Positions 1 through 9,083 of a stretch of 64,000 bases of DNA are shown here, piece by piece. Under the pieces are notes generated by a model. It made no database searches. It saw nothing but the letters and a program-made list of their open reading frames with translations, and was not told the origin of the DNA. The DNA lies in contig NZ_CP031967.1 in assembly GCF_003443615.1 (NCBI RefSeq), positions 2,914,001 through 2,978,000 on the forward strand, written 5' to 3'. This DNA comes from Alteromonas sp. BL110 (GTDB lineage: Bacteria > Pseudomonadota > Gammaproteobacteria > Enterobacterales > Alteromonadaceae). Made by a program: the position numbers and the translations under genes. Each line of letters starts with the position of its first letter. Within the stretch, counting starts at the first letter, position 1.

Positions 1-2
1 CT

Positions 3-1745
3 CCAGCACTTATCGCGCTTCTTGCACCTTATTTGTTGGCAATTAACCCTGCGTGGAGTTTTCTCGTTTTAATCGTACTATCTTTAGAAGTTCTTGTACT
101 TTTAGAGGTTGTCTACCGGCAAGCGGGAAGAGAGCAGTGGGCGTTTAAACCGCTTATTATTTATCTTGGCGCAACGAACTTGTTCGAGTTTGTAACCTAC
201 GCTAATGCGACCATGGTTAACCAAGTGGAAATTGGGTATATCGCTGCACGGGGTTATATCTACTTTTTGCTCATGCCTTTGCTTGTGATATCAATTCGCC
301 GTATTCATCACTGGGGGATAGATATATTTATATCCCGTGATGTGGTTTTACATAGCTCATTATTGCTTGTGGCGGGTGGTTACCTATTCGTCATGGCCGT
401 GGTTGGCTATGCCATAAACTATGTGGGGGGTAACTGGGGCGCTACCGTACAAATTATCCTCGTGGTGATGTCATTTGCTTTGTTAGCCACCGTATTTTTA
501 TCGAATGCCTTTCGTACCAAAATAAAAGTTTTTATAACGAAACATTTTTTTGCCAATCAGTTCGACTATCGCGTTGAATGGGTGAAATTAACCCAATGGC
601 TGACTCGGACTGGGGATTCGTCATCAGATGTTTATCACGCTGGGCTAACGGGCATGCTAAACGCAATTCAATATGAATCGGGCGAACTCTTTAAGGTGAA
701 TGCAAATGGCTATGAACGCGTGGCCGAGGCATCTCCTACTATAAATGCGACCAGCGAAGCGCAAAACAGAGCTACTTGCGCTACGTTAGAAACCCTAGCG
801 CAATACAGTGATAAAAACGGTTGGATCATTGATACGGATGCTTATCTGGTTAAGCCCTTTGATTACGAAGGCTTAAAGCTAGACCGCAATGCTTTGAAGG
901 AGTGGGGGTACCAGCTCTTTGTACCTTTCCTGAAAGACGGTGGGTTATGGGGATTTGCCTTACTCTCGCCAGGAGATAAGGAAAAAATTAGTCTCAATTG
1001 GGAAGTTAAAGACTATCTTACTGCTGTTTCTGAGCAAGTAGGTACATACATGCAGCACCATGAGGCGGCACAAGTAGTGGCTGAAAATGCACAGTTTGCT
1101 GCATTTAATCGCATGTCTGCATTCGTACTTCACGATTTAAAAAATGTGCTTGCTCAAGTGGACCTTATTTTGGCGAACGCTCAACAACATAAGCACAATC
1201 CTGAGTTTATCGACGATACATTCGAAACCTTAGAGCATACTAAAGCTAGAATGGAAAAAATGCTAAAGCAACTCACTGATAAAAAGGCGGTACAGGAAGG
1301 GGTAGACGCTGAACTGTTACTATCAGATGTGGCTAAGGATGTGGTAAGCAGCCGTTGCTCAGGGTTAAAACCTATTCCTAAAGTGCATGTGCTTAAAGAA
1401 ACGGCCGTTATTGTTGATAAAGAAAAAGTAGCCAATGTCTTTTACCATTTAATCAGTAACGCGCAACAAGCAACAGGCGATGACGGCGAGGTTGATGTTG
1501 TGATTACTGCTAATTCCGACAGTGATACTCAACTTGTGTTGATAGAAGATACCGGCGTGGGTATGGAAAAAAGCTTTATCGAAGAACGTTTATTTAAACC
1601 CTTTGATACCACAAAAGGAAATGCAGGTATGGGAATTGGCGCTTACGATGCTAAAACCTATATCGAGTCTATTGGTGGTAAACTAACGGTCCAAAGTGAA
1701 CCGGGACGCGGTAGCTGTTTTACGCTGCATTTTCCGATAGGATAG
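3..1745 (+). CDS. prsK: PrsK-type PEP-CTERM system sensor histidine kinase (5' end outside window)
   Basis: Inner-membrane sensor kinase, predicted to phosphorylate the PrsR-like regulator encoded 81 bp downstream. The reading frame is open to the left edge, so the true start is upstream and the TTG at 33 is not a credible start. Several hydrophobic segments come first, then a GAF-like sensory stretch, an H-box (FVLHDLKNVLAQ, near 1126-1161) and a C-terminal HATPase with an N-box (HLISNAQQA) and G-boxes (EDTGVGM, GMGIGAY). The HDLKN form of the H-box fits PrsK kinases, which are associated with exosortase/PEP-CTERM and exopolysaccharide loci. No exosortase or PEP-CTERM gene lies in this window. 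The family call is from motif memory and the PrsR neighbour. Confidence 0.85.
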   Translation, partial: PALIALLAPYLLAINPAWSFLVLIVLSLEVLVLLEVVYRQAGREQWAFKPLIIYLGATNLFEFVTYANATMVNQVEIGYIAARGYIYFLLMPLLVISIRRIHHWGIDIFISRDVVLHSSLLLVAGGYLFVMAVVGYAINYVGGNWGATVQIILVVMSFALLATVFLSNAFRTKIKVFITKHFFANQFDYRVEWVKLTQWLTRTGDSSSDVYHAGLTGMLNAIQYESGELFKVNANGYERVAEASPTINATSEAQNRATCATLETLAQYSDKNGWIIDTDAYLVKPFDYEGLKLDRNALKEWGYQLFVPFLKDGGLWGFALLSPGDKEKISLNWEVKDYLTAVSEQVGTYMQHHEAAQVVAENAQFAAFNRMSAFVLHDLKNVLAQVDLILANAQQHKHNPEFIDDTFETLEHTKARMEKMLKQLTDKKAVQEGVDAELLLSDVAKDVVSSRCSGLKPIPKVHVLKETAVIVDKEKVANVFYHLISNAQQATGDDGEVDVVITANSDSDTQLVLIEDTGVGMEKSFIEERLFKPFDTTKGNAGMGIGAYDAKTYIESIGGKLTVQSEPGRGSCFTLHFPIG

Positions 1746-1826
1746 AACGAATAAGTAGAAAGTGGATGCTTGCGTGACAAAATCCACGTTCCTTGGATGG
1801 ATGAAGTAGATTAATAGGATGATGAA

Positions 1827-3188
1827 ATGACCGATACCATTTTGGTAGTAGATGATGATTTAGGCATTCAAAAACAGCTTAAATGGAGTCTTACGGATTA
1901 CAATGTTGTTTTTGCTGACGATCATACTTCTGCCATTGCGCAGCTGCGTCGTTTTGAACCCAAAGTTGTTACACTAGATTTAGGGCTTCCACCAGACCCC
2001 GCCAACGCTTCTGAGGGTTTACGAATTCTTCACGACATCATTAAATTGGCGCCGAGAACAAAGGTCATAGTTGTCACGGGTAACAGTGATAAGCAAAATG
2101 CGCTTAAAGCCATTGATTTCGGGGCGTACGATTTTTATCAAAAACCTATCGACTCAGACACTGTTAAATTACTCGTCAATCGCGCTTTAAACCTGTCGAA
2201 ATTAGAACATGAGAACAGTATCCTAGCGCGCACTCGTTCAGGTATGTCAAGGATAGTAGGCAATAGCGAGGCTATTCAAAAGGTGGTGCGCCGCGCCGAG
2301 AAAATTGCCAATACCGATATCAGTACGCTGTTGCTTGGTGAAAGTGGCACGGGTAAAGAAGTGTTTGCGCGCAGCATTCATGAACATAGCCCCAGAAAAG
2401 AGAAACCTTTTGTGGCTATTAACTGTGCATCAATACCCGAAAACTTGCTGGAAAGTGAGTTGTTTGGGTATGAAAAAGGGGCATTTACAGGCGCTAATAA
2501 GACCACTATAGGTAAGATTGAAACGGCACAGGGCGGTACGCTATTTCTAGATGAAATTGGCGATATGCCTATTGGTTTGCAAGCTAAGATGCTGCGTTTC
2601 TTGCAAGAGAGAGTGATTGAACGGGTGGGTGGACGCAATGAAATTCCGGTTGATATACGCGTGATTTGTGCGACTCACCGAGATTTACAATCCATGGTCG
2701 CGCAAGAAACCTTTAGAGAAGATCTATATTATCGAGTGGGCGAAATGCCCATTATGATCCCGCCGCTGCGGGAAAGGGATCAAGACATTATTCTGCTTGC
2801 TCGTACCTTTTTAAATATTTATCGCGAAGAGTTTAAAGCCAAAGCTAAGAGTTTTTCAGAAACGGCCGTCAATGCCATGTTAGCTCACAAATGGCCGGGC
2901 AACATTCGCGAAATGCAAAACAAGCTCAAGTCAGCAGTGATTATGGCTGAGGGCACGGTTATACAGCCTGACGACCTAGGGCTTATGCCTGTAGATGCCC
3001 ATGATGAGCCTGAAACATTAAATTTACGAGAAGTGCGGGAAATAGCTGAAAGTCGGGCCATTAGAAGGGCTTACCAAAAAGCGGATAAAAATATGTCGAA
3101 AACAGCCGAGCTGCTTGGCGTTACCCGACCAACACTTTATTCGTTAATTGATAAGTATCACATGGAAGACATTAAAAGCAGTGACTAA
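1827..3188 (+). CDS. prsR: PrsR-type sigma-54-dependent response regulator
   Basis: NtrC-class activator of RpoN promoters, 453 aa. The N-terminal receiver has acidic DD residues near 9-11 and a probable phospho-acceptor Asp51 (VTLDLGLPP). The central AAA+ domain has Walker A GESGTGKE (171-178) and the sigma-54 contact loop GAFTGA (218-223). A Fis-type helix-turn-helix closes the protein (SKTAELLGVTRPTLYSLI). It follows the PrsK-like kinase on the same strand, so the two form a two-component pair. In characterised systems PrsR drives genes for exopolysaccharide and PEP-CTERM proteins; the targets here are unknown and lie outside the window. A hairpin follows the stop codon. Confidence 0.9.
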   Translation: MTDTILVVDDDLGIQKQLKWSLTDYNVVFADDHTSAIAQLRRFEPKVVTLDLGLPPDPANASEGLRILHDIIKLAPRTKVIVVTGNSDKQNALKAIDFGAYDFYQKPIDSDTVKLLVNRALNLSKLEHENSILARTRSGMSRIVGNSEAIQKVVRRAEKIANTDISTLLLGESGTGKEVFARSIHEHSPRKEKPFVAINCASIPENLLESELFGYEKGAFTGANKTTIGKIETAQGGTLFLDEIGDMPIGLQAKMLRFLQERVIERVGGRNEIPVDIRVICATHRDLQSMVAQETFREDLYYRVGEMPIMIPPLRERDQDIILLARTFLNIYREEFKAKAKSFSETAVNAMLAHKWPGNIREMQNKLKSAVIMAEGTVIQPDDLGLMPVDAHDEPETLNLREVREIAESRAIRRAYQKADKNMSKTAELLGVTRPTLYSLIDKYHMEDIKSSD

Positions 3189-3220
3189 AAGCTTGTCACC
3201 ACCGCTGTGGGTGCTCAAGC

Positions 3221-3254
3221 GAAAAGGGCGAGGGATAAGCATCTCACCCTTTTC
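3221..3254. terminator. Putative bidirectional terminator after prsR
   Basis: GAAAAGGG at 3221 pairs with CCCTTTTC at 3247-3254, and a GAG/CTC extension follows one C-A mismatch. The T-run is short. It lies between the convergent prsR and the GFA-like gene and could serve both. Confidence 0.45.
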
Positions 3255-3350
3255 ATTAGCGCCATTTAACAAGGGTTAGGCTTTGCTATATATCGCTTGT
3301 CTTTATACAACTGAGCTTACCTGAACTGAGCTCAACTGACCATCGCCGTT

Positions 3351-3668
3351 TTATAAGATAAATTGGCGGTGAGGCTCGGCTAGAGCGTCGTGGCCGCTAA
3401 AGGTTACGTCAAGTAGCACTTTATTTGGGCTTACTTCTATACATATCACGCTTCCACACACGTTACATACATGGTGTGTTTCACCGTTTGCTTGATGTAA
3501 TTCGGCTAGCGCGGAAGGGGCGCAGTCAATGACAAGTCGTTCTTTTTCAACTGCCGTACGCAGTTTACTTGTATCTGTCTGAGTGAGTGTTTCATCGTCG
3601 GCTTCAAACTCGTCAATATGTTCAATTTCATATTGAATGGCTTGGCAGCTGCAGCTTCCTCTATACAT
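3351..3668 (-). CDS. Degenerate GFA/CENP-V-like zinc protein, function unknown
   Basis: A 105-aa cytosolic protein. It opens with YRGSCSCQAIQYEIE, close to the beta-strand and Cys-x-Cys start of the glutathione-dependent formaldehyde-activating (GFA/CENP-V) fold. A late CNVCGS provides the second Cys-x-x-Cys pair. In true GFA enzymes a middle Cys cluster carries the second zinc and activity; here the middle contains only a lone Cys within an acidic, Thr-rich stretch. It probably keeps a structural zinc site without the catalytic one. It lies 17 bp downstream of the GGDEF gene on the same strand and may be cotranscribed. The fold assignment is tentative. Confidence 0.6.
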   Translation of the reverse strand: MYRGSCSCQAIQYEIEHIDEFEADDETLTQTDTSKLRTAVEKERLVIDCAPSALAELHQANGETHHVCNVCGSVICIEVSPNKVLLDVTFSGHDALAEPHRQFIL

Positions 3669-3685
3669 ATCTCATTCCTCTACTG

Positions 3686-5818
3686 CTAGTTATCGAGGGT
3701 GTCTGGCCATTGAATGCTGGCCACGTTATTGAAAGACGTGGCAATTCTTGAACCAGGAAAGTTGAACTTAGTATCTAATAAGGTTGGTTGCGCTCTGGGT
3801 GCTTCGAGGGTTTCTATTACGCCCACCCAGCCGTTTCTACCGGACAGCTTGGTTGCATATAGCGCGTAGTCTACAACCGCAAACGTGCGTTTCCATGCGG
3901 TATCAAAATCATCTTCTTTATCTGGGGGAAGGAGTGAGAAACCAATGCTACAGGTAATGTAGATAGGCTTTTCTAGCCCGATATCAAAAGGTGTGCGAGC
4001 TACCATTTCCCGACAACGCTCTGCCAGCTCTGGTAATTCTTCTCTGTTTGATTGTCGACACACTACCAAAAATTCTTCGCCGCCCCACCGAATAATAAGA
4101 TCGGTTTGTCGGAACACCTCTTTTAGAACACTGGCAAATGCCGATAACACCCTATCTCCCGCCATGTGTCCATAGTCGTCGTTGATCCGCTTGAAGTGAT
4201 CGATATCAATCAGAAGGCAGAGTAAGTCTTGTTTGGACTTATTGGTATTTGGGTTTTGTCTTGCTGAAAATTGACTGCGCCTAATTTCGCCTGGAAGCTG
4301 CGACTCTAGATAGTGCCTGTTGTACAAGGCGGTTAAAGGGTCGCGTAAGCTTACTTCCTCTAAGGTTTTGTAGGCTCGCTCCAGCTCTTGGTTTTTCTCT
4401 TGTAGTGTTAACGTTTGCTGTCTGACCTCGCGGCGCAGAATAATAGTTTGTTGGCGCTGTTTGTAACGACTCCAAACTAAAAATGTCAGTAACAGGGCTG
4501 CTAGAGATATACTCCAAAACAAGGTAGTTTGTAAGTTTTCACGCTCCGCTTGGGCAAGTGCAAGTTGTTTCGACTCTTCCAGTTTTTCTAGCGTACGGGA
4601 CTGACGCACAAGCTCTATTTCCGCCTGAAGCCCTTCGATGGCAGACTTGTTTTCTGAATCGAGAAGTACTTCACGCAACTGTTGAATGACGGATTGAACG
4701 TCCAAGGCTTTTTTAAACTCACCCAAGGATACAAAAGCACTAAGCTGCAATGAAAGAAAGCTCAGCTGCCCCCGAATATCTCTATTTTTGCGAGCATCAA
4801 TAGTACCCGTTCTCGCTTCTGCGAGTGCTAGTTCAAAGTTTTGCTCTTTCATATAGGCTTGAGCAAGGGCGAGCCGTCCTTCTTTCATTAGTTTTGTTTG
4901 CCCTGATGAACTTGCGAACTGCATGGCTTCTTGTAGAAGTGCTCTAGCTTTAGCAACCTCGCCATCCTCAACTAACGCTTTACCCATTAGCATCTTTGCT
5001 TGTGCAATGGCACCGACGTCATTGGTAGTAAGTAGGAGAGTAAGGCCTTCATTTATGGTTTTAATGGCTTGTTTGACAGCACCAGATTTTAGCGACAATT
5101 CGCCCATACGCGTTTTTATTGAACCAAGCAGTTTAAGGTTCCCCGAACTTTGAATGCTATCGAATGCATCTTGGTAGTAGGTGTGGGCCAACGTAGCTTG
5201 GTTAAGTAAGCTATAAATTTCTCCAATGCGAAGTAGGGAAAGGCTCATTTCGTTAGCCATGTCATTTTCGCGAAAGTATAGCAGTGCTTGTTTCAGCGGC
5301 TCTAAAGCCGCTTCTATTTCGCCTTGTTCCTGTTGAATAATTCCGAGTTCAAGGTTCAATCGAGCTTTTAGAATATCATCGCGCTCAATTTGTGCGATAG
5401 ACATGGCGCGCCTGATATAGGTTACTGCATTCGTATAATTCGACAGATGTCGCTCGGAAGTGGCGAGCTGTAGAAGCGTTAATGCCATTTTATTGAGGCG
5501 GCCTTCAAGGGTGTAACGCTCTAGAGCAGCATTAAAAATAGCTTTCGATACTTCAAAGCGAGATGCACTTTGCAGTAGTTGTCCCAGTGATGAAAAAGTA
5601 TCTGCAGGCATTTGCCGTTGTTGCAATGCCTGTTCTAGTACCAAGAGCGCTGTGCTGTCGGCATCTGCATACTGTTTAGCATTGAGCAGGGTTTCGATCC
5701 GTGTAACTTCAGCATGAAACAGTTCGAATGCTTTTACCGGTTTGCTCGGTATTAGATGTACAGCGATCACTAGGGCACACAATAGCACGCGCGCTGTGCT
5801 TATTCCTCCACGGCCCAT
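3686..5818 (-). CDS. Membrane-anchored TPR diguanylate cyclase (GGDEF)
   Basis: About 710 aa; predicted to make cyclic di-GMP. An N-terminal hydrophobic export or anchor segment (ARVLLCALVIAVHLI) is followed by a long helical TPR-like array, one membrane segment (LFWSISLAALLLTFLVW), a short coiled coil and a C-terminal GGDEF domain. The active site reads RWGGEEF. An allosteric RxxD I-site (RQTD) sits exactly five residues before it, so product inhibition is expected. The array would be periplasmic and the cyclase cytoplasmic. I chose ATG at 5818 because AGGAGA lies nine bases upstream; the longer frame to 5890 opens with an unsupported TTG. Input signal and targets are unknown. Confidence 0.85.
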   Translation of the reverse strand: MGRGGISTARVLLCALVIAVHLIPSKPVKAFELFHAEVTRIETLLNAKQYADADSTALLVLEQALQQRQMPADTFSSLGQLLQSASRFEVSKAIFNAALERYTLEGRLNKMALTLLQLATSERHLSNYTNAVTYIRRAMSIAQIERDDILKARLNLELGIIQQEQGEIEAALEPLKQALLYFRENDMANEMSLSLLRIGEIYSLLNQATLAHTYYQDAFDSIQSSGNLKLLGSIKTRMGELSLKSGAVKQAIKTINEGLTLLLTTNDVGAIAQAKMLMGKALVEDGEVAKARALLQEAMQFASSSGQTKLMKEGRLALAQAYMKEQNFELALAEARTGTIDARKNRDIRGQLSFLSLQLSAFVSLGEFKKALDVQSVIQQLREVLLDSENKSAIEGLQAEIELVRQSRTLEKLEESKQLALAQAERENLQTTLFWSISLAALLLTFLVWSRYKQRQQTIILRREVRQQTLTLQEKNQELERAYKTLEEVSLRDPLTALYNRHYLESQLPGEIRRSQFSARQNPNTNKSKQDLLCLLIDIDHFKRINDDYGHMAGDRVLSAFASVLKEVFRQTDLIIRWGGEEFLVVCRQSNREELPELAERCREMVARTPFDIGLEKPIYITCSIGFSLLPPDKEDDFDTAWKRTFAVVDYALYATKLSGRNGWVGVIETLEAPRAQPTLLDTKFNFPGSRIATSFNNVASIQWPDTLDN

Positions 5819-5947
5819 TCTATTGTATCTCCTATACGCTGTCAGAATACGCTTAACACTAAGTATCTCAATAGGCCTTCGGCCTAGCAACTTTATTATT
5901 TTGAAGGATAAAACGAATCTTATACGTATTTGGATTTATACTTTCGT

Positions 5948-6271
5948 TTAAATTTTGCTGTTTTCTTCAATCCATTCGCGAATAAGCGCTGACTTTGCTT
6001 TTCCTGTCCTGTGAGCTAAATCTGCTAGTTTTTCAATACACTGCGGTGTTAACGTAAAGGTAGCGTGACGCATACCTTCCGTTTTTGCCGGTTTTCTCAT
6101 GGGTACAACGCTCTGGCCATTTACTGTTTTACCGCTAGATTTGCTTTCCTGTTCTTCTTGCTTATCAAGTTTGCCCTGCGCATAAAGCAGTGCATCATCA
6201 ATAAAATCTTCTATCGAACGAAGGTTGGGCTTAGCTAACGGCTTCGACTTTTTGAGGTTGAGCAAACTCAT
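5948..6271 (-). CDS. Small ribbon-helix-helix-like protein paired with ParA
   Basis: About 107 aa. The charged, probably disordered N-terminal half (Lys, Glu, Ser rich) leads to a C-terminal segment RHATFTLTPQCIEKLADLAH followed by a second helix, which resembles a ribbon-helix-helix DNA-binding or centromere-binding domain. ATG at 6271 is preferred because GGAGG precedes it by six bases; this start overlaps the end of parA by 41 bp. Size, architecture and position immediately after a short ParA match ParG/ParB-type partners of type Ib plasmid partition modules. No DNA target is proven. It could instead be a general CopG-like regulator. Confidence 0.6.
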   Translation of the reverse strand: MSLLNLKKSKPLAKPNLRSIEDFIDDALLYAQGKLDKQEEQESKSSGKTVNGQSVVPMRKPAKTEGMRHATFTLTPQCIEKLADLAHRTGKAKSALIREWIEENSKI

Positions 6272-6926
6272 AAGCGTCCTCCAATTTGCCAGCCAATAGC
6301 TCTTCAAACAGCGTTCTTATTTCCGTAGCGGCTTTACCCTCGGGTTCACTCTCAATCACTGATTGCCCTGATTCCTCAGAATCGTCATACATGTTTCTAC
6401 TGAAGGTGACAGCGTTTAAAACAGGGATGCCGAATGAACGACACACTTCTTTTGCCTCTAGAATGCGGTTAGCTAAACTAGGAAGCGAAGGGCACTGTGT
6501 AATGACAAAGGCCGCGTTCATTTTAGGGTTAACCATTTTACAAGTAGACAGAATATCTTCCATATGAGGCACAGTTTTAAGGTCGCGACGCTTAGGCCTA
6601 AGCGGAATAAGGATATGATCAGCAACTGCCATTGACGAGCGCAATGCAAGGTTGTCTTGACCACCACAGTCGATGACGACGTAATCGTAGTACTGTCGCA
6701 AGCTGAGCAATTCGTTACGTATTTTCCCATATAACTGAACACAGTTAATTTCAGCAAGACGAGGATTTGCTTTGCGTTCTTGGATCCAGTCGGAGGTCGT
6801 TCGCTGTGGGTCGCAGTCGACCATTAACACCTTGGCGCCTTTTTCAGTGCGAAGATACACTGCAATGTTCTGTGCTAGGCAACTCTTTCCGCTACCGCCT
6901 TTTTCCCCACCAACTAAAATAATCAT
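6231..6926 (-). CDS. ParA/MinD-family ATPase, chromosomal, type Ib-like
   Basis: A 231-aa P-loop ATPase with the deviant Walker A motif EKGGSGKS directly after the first beta-strand (MIILVGG), Walker A' region VDCDPQ, and Walker B-like VVIDCGGQDN. It lacks the N-terminal helix-turn-helix of type Ia ParA proteins and matches the short type Ib class. ATG at 6926 has GAGGG eight bases upstream; the longer frame to 7052 adds a tail unlike any ParA. It overlaps the small RHH-like gene and diverges from the peroxiredoxin gene. It is not part of the usual parAB pair beside gidA/gidB, so it probably positions a particular cargo or is a relic of an integrated element. Confidence 0.85.
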   Translation of the reverse strand: MIILVGGEKGGSGKSCLAQNIAVYLRTEKGAKVLMVDCDPQRTTSDWIQERKANPRLAEINCVQLYGKIRNELLSLRQYYDYVVIDCGGQDNLALRSSMAVADHILIPLRPKRRDLKTVPHMEDILSTCKMVNPKMNAAFVITQCPSLPSLANRILEAKEVCRSFGIPVLNAVTFSRNMYDDSEESGQSVIESEPEGKAATEIRTLFEELLAGKLEDAYEFAQPQKVEAVS

Positions 6927-7163
6927 GGTGATAACCCTCGAATATCGCTTTACGTTAAAATGTTGAGCGTTACGGAGACTGTCAGTGATGACACGACTGT
7001 ACTCAACCTCGATAAAAAGCATAGGCAGGCTAGAGGCGAGGTTCAGCATCAAAATCGATATTAACGAATGTAAGATAATACCTATTGATTTGTGACAGTA
7101 CTCATTCTAGTCTTCTACTCTTAAATGAAAATTTACAGTAGAAATTACCGATAAGAGGTTGTT

Positions 7164-7904
7164 ATGTCAGAAAGTCGCTTCACTTCCAAAGAAGGCCAAA
7201 AAGTACCAAGCGTGTCGTTTCCATGTCGGGAGGGTGATGCATGGGTGACGAGAACGACAGATGAATTATTTTCTGGCAAAAACGTAGTGGTATTCTCTTT
7301 ACCCGGTGCATTTACACCCACTTGCTCGTCCACGCATCTACCGCGTTATAACGCCTTAGCAAAAAAGTTTGCTAAGCACGGTATCGACGACATTGTATGT
7401 ATCTCAGTAAATGACACCTTTGTTATGAACGCGTGGGCGGCTGACCAAGAAGCCGCTAATATAACAGTGATTCCAGATGGCAATGGTGAATTTACCCACG
7501 GCATGGGGATGCTTGTAGATAAAGCGGATCTAGGCTTTGGCAAGAGAAGCTGGCGTTACTCGATGCTTGTCAAAGATGGCGTTGTAGACAAGATGTTTAT
7601 CGAACCAGATGTTCCTGGAGACCCGTTTGAAGTGTCAGATGCAGATACTATGCTGGCTTACATTGCGCCAGAAGAGCAAACCAATGCTCCTGTGTCTATT
7701 ATCACAAAACCTGGCTGCCCTTTCTGCGCTAAAGCTAAGCAGTTGCTAGATGAAAAGGGCTTCGAATACGAAGAAGTTGTGCTGGGCAAAGGCGCGTCAT
7801 TAACAAGCTTAACAGCGATTAGTGGCCGCGAAACCGTGCCGCAAGTTTTCATCGGCGGTAAGCACATCGGTGGTTCTGACGATCTAGAGGTTTACTTTAG
7901 CTAA
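7164..7904 (+). CDS. Hybrid peroxiredoxin-glutaredoxin (Prx5-Grx)
   Basis: A 246-aa cytosolic enzyme predicted to reduce hydrogen and organic peroxides using glutathione. The N-terminal Prx5 domain (about 5-160) has the peroxidatic Cys54 in PGAFTPTCS. The C-terminal glutaredoxin domain (about 175-246) has a CPFC redox pair at 185-188 in the context [10 protein letters not shown], plus the later TVPQVFIGG and GGSDDL glutathione-site motifs. Length and order match the bacterial fusion known from Haemophilus. ATG at 7164 has AGAGG just upstream. A strong terminator follows, so it is probably monocistronic. An OxyR site could lie in the divergent region with parA, but I could not assign one. Confidence 0.93.
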   Translation: MSESRFTSKEGQKVPSVSFPCREGDAWVTRTTDELFSGKNVVVFSLPGAFTPTCSSTHLPRYNALAKKFAKHGIDDIVCISVNDTFVMNAWAADQEAANITVIPDGNGEFTHGMGMLVDKADLGFGKRSWRYSMLVKDGVVDKMFIEPDVPGDPFEVSDADTMLAYIAPEEQTNAPVSIITKPGCPFCAKAKQLLDEKGFEYEEVVLGKGASLTSLTAISGRETVPQVFIGGKHIGGSDDLEVYFS

Positions 7905-7931
7905 CGTAATTTACGTATTAATCCTCACAAG

Positions 7932-7966
7932 AAACGGGAGCATGGTAAACTGCTCCCGTTTTTTAT
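7932..7966 (+). terminator. Rho-independent terminator after the Prx-Grx gene
   Basis: A perfect 11-bp stem (AAACGGGAGCA at 7932 with TGCTCCCGTTT at 7951-7961), an 8-base loop and a run of six T. Confidence 0.93.
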
Positions 7967-7988
7967 TAATTATCCGTAGCGGAGAATA

Positions 7989-9077
7989 ATGGTGTCATCG
8001 AAGTTTTTTGTAAAAATGCTCACAGGTATTGTTGCGCTTTTAAGTGCAAATATGGCTATAGCCGCAAATTTATCTATGCCCGATACTAGCGAAATGAAAA
8101 GCAGAAGTTTTTCAGATCTGCAAAATCAATTTAAAGCATTTTACGAAAAAGAATGGGGGCAAACTCAGCCGTGTAGAGAAACGGCACTCAGTCGTTTTTC
8201 TGTGTGCAGCAATGTATTGCGCAACGAAGGCAACTCACCTTTCATGCTGACCAAAAAATCAAGTAGCAAAGTGGCAGTGCTCATCCACGGCCTAAGCGAC
8301 TCACCTTTCTTCATGCGTGAAATCGCCGACATCTTATTTGATGAGGGTTTTACCGTAGTTGTGCCGCTTTTACCTGGGCATGGTAAACGAGATGCAGATG
8401 ATGACATGTCTGACTGGGATTTAGCTGAGCGCTGGCAGTCACACGTTGATGAAGTCATTAAATTGGCTGATAGCATGGGTGATACCTTGCTTGTAGGTGG
8501 CTTTTCTACAGGCGGCGCCTTGGCAGTTGAACATTATCTGGATAGTACTGGAAGCGAAGTAAATAATATTGATGGTCTTATGTTGTTTTCTGGCGCGCTG
8601 GCGTTGTCTGATAATGCTGAAAGTATGTCTCGAATTTGGGGGATTAAACTTTTAGCAAGAATTATTGATGGAAGCTATCAAACTCATGGCCCAAACCCTT
8701 ATAAATATCCCAATGTGGCGGGTTTAGCGGGGTTAGAGTTGATGGACCTGATAAATACCATTCGCGAAAAAGTAGAAGAAGGACAGCAATTGGAAGTGCC
8801 ATTGTTTGCCGCTCATTCTCAGGCTGACGTAACAACGCCAATTCACGGCATAGAGCAGTTGATGGAAGCAAGCCAAGGGCCGAATACCTTCTTTGTTATC
8901 GATGAGTCGTACGGGTTGTGCCACGCCGATCTCGTGGTAAATACGAATTTGCTGAATAAAATGAACTTCAATGCAAACATGGTAAATCAGCAGGAAGAAT
9001 GTGCGGTGCCCAAAGCAAACCCGCTATTTCCCACCATGGGCTTAATGCTGCGAGATTACTTGTCGCAATTTAAATAA
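7989..9077 (+). CDS. Exported alpha/beta hydrolase (esterase/lipase-like)
   Basis: A 362-aa protein with an N-terminal signal peptide (hydrophobic core LTGIVALLSANMAIA, cleavage near residue 26). The alpha/beta hydrolase core begins with VAVLIHGLSDSP. The nucleophile elbow is GFSTGG with Ser173; candidate Asp is in HSQADVTTP and candidate His in CHADLVV. The PLLPGHG segment is typical of carboxylesterase and monoacylglycerol-lipase relatives. The substrate is unknown. ATG at 7989 has GGAG seven bases upstream. It stands alone between two hairpins. The family is firm; the reaction is inferred. Confidence 0.83.
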   Translation: MVSSKFFVKMLTGIVALLSANMAIAANLSMPDTSEMKSRSFSDLQNQFKAFYEKEWGQTQPCRETALSRFSVCSNVLRNEGNSPFMLTKKSSSKVAVLIHGLSDSPFFMREIADILFDEGFTVVVPLLPGHGKRDADDDMSDWDLAERWQSHVDEVIKLADSMGDTLLVGGFSTGGALAVEHYLDSTGSEVNNIDGLMLFSGALALSDNAESMSRIWGIKLLARIIDGSYQTHGPNPYKYPNVAGLAGLELMDLINTIREKVEEGQQLEVPLFAAHSQADVTTPIHGIEQLMEASQGPNTFFVIDESYGLCHADLVVNTNLLNKMNFNANMVNQQEECAVPKANPLFPTMGLMLRDYLSQFK

Positions 9078-9083
9078 AAAGCA

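Noticed and set aside
5819..5890. N-terminal extension of the GGDEF protein
   Set aside because: The TTG start lacks a ribosome site, and ATG at 5818 has AGGAGA and begins a proper signal/anchor segment.
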